Source of the DNA: Eubacterium sp.
GTDB lineage: Bacteria > Bacillota > Clostridia > Lachnospirales > Lachnospiraceae
Assembly: GCA_003520145.1 (NCBI GenBank)
Contig: DOVJ01000198.1
Location: 1-6,006 of the forward strand
DNA length: 6,006 nt
Reading direction: 5' to 3'
Shown here: one piece after another, positions 4,425 through 6,006 of the stretch
Layout of the letters: every line of letters begins with the position of its first letter
Numbering within the stretch: the stretch's first letter is position 1
Translations under genes and position numbers: made by a program
The notes under the pieces: model-generated
The model's input: only the letters and a program-made list of their open reading frames with translations
What the model was told of the DNA's origin: nothing
The model's database searches: none

Positions 4425-5906
4425 ATGGAGAAAAGAATTATATCTATGATGCTTGTGGTGATCATGTCATTGGGACTGGTTGCCTGTGAAAATAAGAATA
4501 AAAAAGAAGAGCGAAGTACTGATCCTGGAATTGCGATCACAAAGCAGATATCGGGGACATATTCATTTCAGATGGGGAGTGATCAGCCTGTTATAGAATA
4601 TCCTTTTTACTATTGCGATGATTACTTTGATACAGCGTCGGATGTCTATGACAGTAGACTTGCTTCTCTTGGCATGTGCATCAATATCGCTATGGCGCCA
4701 AGCTATGAGCTTGAGAAGAAGTCTGACGGTTTGAAGAACTTCCTTTCGCAGCTTGGATTTCCGAAGGAGCGTATGGTGGTTGAACTCTTGGATTCACCGA
4801 CTACTAAGGATGGAGTTGGTAGTCTTATAGCGTCTAAGGTAGTAGGCGATGAGACGATCATGCTCGTCTGCTTAAGAGGCGTAGGTTATGGAAGAGAGTT
4901 CTTAGGAAACTTCGTTGTTGGAGAAACAGGAGATTCGCAAGGCTTTGCGAAGCCTGCAAAGAGAGTCCTTGAGAGGATAAAAGCATATCAGAAGGAGTAT
5001 GATATCAAGTCGTGCAAGATGTTCATGACAGGCTATAGCAGGAGCGGTGCCATAACAGACCTTGCTGCCGCGTACATAGACGAGGCTTTGGATGAATATC
5101 ATGTAGAGAAGAAAGATTTTTTTGCCTATACATTTGAAGCACCGAGAGCGTCTGCTTCTGCCAAGGGCTACACGAATATTCACAACGTAGTTGACAAAAG
5201 AGACCTTGTGCCTTATCTAGTGTTCGAGGGCTGGGGGTTTGAGCGCAATGGCGTGATTCACTATGTCGGTGACGATGAAGCTACATGTACAAGCAGGTAC
5301 CTGTCTAAGACCTCTATGGTGGAAGGCCCGAAGGTCAGTATAGCCAAGTTTTATGAGGAATTCGAGGATCTTCTTACTTCTTGCGTAAGCCGTGAGGAGT
5401 ATGCTGCGGAGGTTCAGCAGGCTCTGTGGGAGGTCCTGCACCTGGTGTTTGATCAGGATGCGAAGCAGGAAGAGGCGATAGATGGTTTTATGTCGGAGCT
5501 TATGGATGGTATGGGATATTTTACGAAAGCAAAGTTCCTTCTGTACGCGAAGGATTATGTGGACCTTAATAAGGACTTTGATTATGACAAGGCGACGTCA
5601 TTTTTGACAGATTATATAAGGGACGTACAGAAGAAGACTAAGTGTGGTATCTCAGATGAGAACGTGGATATCATAATTAAGAACATTAAGCCTCTGCTTC
5701 GCGGCTTCAGAGAGCCTGTTGCTAAGGATTATGCTTATGAGAAGGATGGAGTGCCTTATCCTCTCATGCACTTTGGGACGATTACTCAGATGACTGGTGT
5801 TATATATAATCATCATGCGCTTGAGAACTTTGTCAGATATGTGTATGAAGAGGATGATAACTTTGAGGATGAGATAGGAAAGTATTTTAATCTTAAGTCG
5901 GAGTAG
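4425..5906 (+). CDS. Secreted lipoprotein, class-3-lipase-like alpha/beta hydrolase
   Basis: Predicted extracellular, membrane-anchored esterase or lipase; substrate unknown. ATG at 4425 is 7 nt after AAGGAG; an in-frame TTG at 4419 is too close to that site. The 493-residue product opens with a lipoprotein signal: EKR, a hydrophobic stretch (6-19) and lipobox LVAC (18-21), so the mature protein starts at Cys21. A Lys/Glu-rich linker follows. The hydrolase core has strand IMLVCLRG (145-152), FVVGETGDSQGF (163-174), and the nucleophile elbow MTGYSRSG (201-208) with Ser205 as likely nucleophile, followed by a helix AITDLAAAYID. Next come TFEAPRAS (237-244) and NVVDKRDLVPYL (254-265), whose Asp (260 or 257) is the probable acid. 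His463 or His464 in YNHHALENFVRYV is the probable base. The region 300-430 is a helical insert or lid. The elbow has Ser207 where Gly is usual. The gene is divergent from the LeuA-AraC gene and appears single. Confidence 0.85.
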   Translation: MEKRIISMMLVVIMSLGLVACENKNKKEERSTDPGIAITKQISGTYSFQMGSDQPVIEYPFYYCDDYFDTASDVYDSRLASLGMCINIAMAPSYELEKKSDGLKNFLSQLGFPKERMVVELLDSPTTKDGVGSLIASKVVGDETIMLVCLRGVGYGREFLGNFVVGETGDSQGFAKPAKRVLERIKAYQKEYDIKSCKMFMTGYSRSGAITDLAAAYIDEALDEYHVEKKDFFAYTFEAPRASASAKGYTNIHNVVDKRDLVPYLVFEGWGFERNGVIHYVGDDEATCTSRYLSKTSMVEGPKVSIAKFYEEFEDLLTSCVSREEYAAEVQQALWEVLHLVFDQDAKQEEAIDGFMSELMDGMGYFTKAKFLLYAKDYVDLNKDFDYDKATSFLTDYIRDVQKKTKCGISDENVDIIIKNIKPLLRGFREPVAKDYAYEKDGVPYPLMHFGTITQMTGVIYNHHALENFVRYVYEEDDNFEDEIGKYFNLKSE

Positions 5907-5988
5907 ACTTCTTCCTCTTAGCAAAGTGTAGGAAAGAGCTATAACAAACTTAACTTAAGTTGGGGTCCAATCTCCGACTTAAGATTAA
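5887..5988. repeat. 17-bp inverted repeat spanning the lipase stop codon
   Basis: The arms at 5887-5903 and 5972-5988 are perfect reverse complements (17 of 17), including TCTTAAGTCGGAG on the left and CTCCGACTTAAGA on the right. The left arm encodes the last lipase residues before the stop (5904-5906), and repeat copy B starts within it. Reading the right arm on the minus strand gives GTCGGAG followed by GGACCCC, echoing the GTCGGAG and GACCCC at the head of copy A (776-790). So a third, inverted repeat head appears to face copy B. CTTAAG occurs three times (5892, 5954, 5979). The long stem could fold in RNA and protect or end the lipase message, but no clear T tract follows. Confidence 0.65.
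5896..5936 (+). repeat. Dispersed 41-bp repeat, copy B
   Basis: Second copy of the repeat at 775-815, same orientation, with four mismatches (5904, 5909, 5910 and 5929). It overlaps the last codons and the stop of the lipase gene, so the end of that protein (LKSE) is encoded partly by the repeat. The hairpin arms TTCCT and AGGAA are kept. In the window the two copies bracket about 5.1 kb. Confidence 0.75.
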
Positions 5989-6006
5989 CGCTCCGCGAGG
6001 ATGCGC

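Noticed and set aside
5985..6006. Possible 3' end of a convergent minus-strand gene (reads RILAER then TAA)
   Set aside because: Only six codons are visible before the window ends. The ending is plausible but cannot be distinguished from chance.
1..6006. CRISPR array, tRNA, rRNA, or transposase genes
   Set aside because: No regularly spaced repeats, cloverleaf sequences, rRNA motifs or transposase reading frames were seen on either strand.

Overview
The window looks like a chromosomal segment from a low-to-moderate GC Firmicute of the class Clostridia, most likely Lachnospiraceae. Support: strong AGGAGG-type ribosome sites, near-consensus sigma-A promoters (TTGATA/TACAAT, TTTACA/TAAAAT, TTGAAA/TATAAT), intrinsic terminators with U tracts, a Gram-positive style lipoprotein, and the protein families present. 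The genus is inferred, not shown.

Layout, left to right. (1) Bases 1-726 are the 3' two-thirds of tyrS (tyrosyl-tRNA synthetase), followed by a terminator. (2) Bases 727-1055 hold no protein gene that I can support. They contain one copy of a 41-bp dispersed repeat, a strong extended -10 promoter, and a transcript of about 70 nt ending in an 11-bp hairpin with a U tract (small RNA or attenuating leader). (3) Bases 1034-1998 are a visibly AT-rich cassette: a Cys/His-rich mini-protein with a non-standard start, a 172-aa helical protein resembling a domain I remember from C termini of phage head proteins and secreted toxins, and a 74-aa partner 2 nt downstream. The cassette is followed by a 48-bp palindrome and a tiny frameshifted gene. 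(4) On the minus strand, 4290-2299 encodes a 663-aa protein: a complete type-2 alpha-isopropylmalate synthase (LeuA) fused in frame to an AraC-family DNA-binding domain. (5) Divergent from it, 4425-5906 encodes a secreted lipoprotein with a class-3-lipase-like alpha/beta hydrolase fold. (6) The right end carries a second copy of the dispersed repeat, nested in a 17-bp inverted repeat.

The most interesting object is the LeuA-AraC fusion. The LeuA part keeps its catalytic and metal-binding residues and its leucine-responsive regulatory domain, so the natural reading is an enzyme whose allosteric domain could also steer a DNA-binding domain. It shares a 134-bp intergenic region with the lipase gene. 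There the two promoters fire away from each other, and a perfect 16-bp palindrome fills the gap between the two -35 boxes almost exactly. A second inverted repeat (TGTCAA-N5-TTGACA) overlaps the fusion gene's own -10 and start region. The testable idea is that the fusion regulates itself and the lipase gene according to leucine or 2-ketoisovalerate status. The window contains no other leucine-biosynthesis gene.
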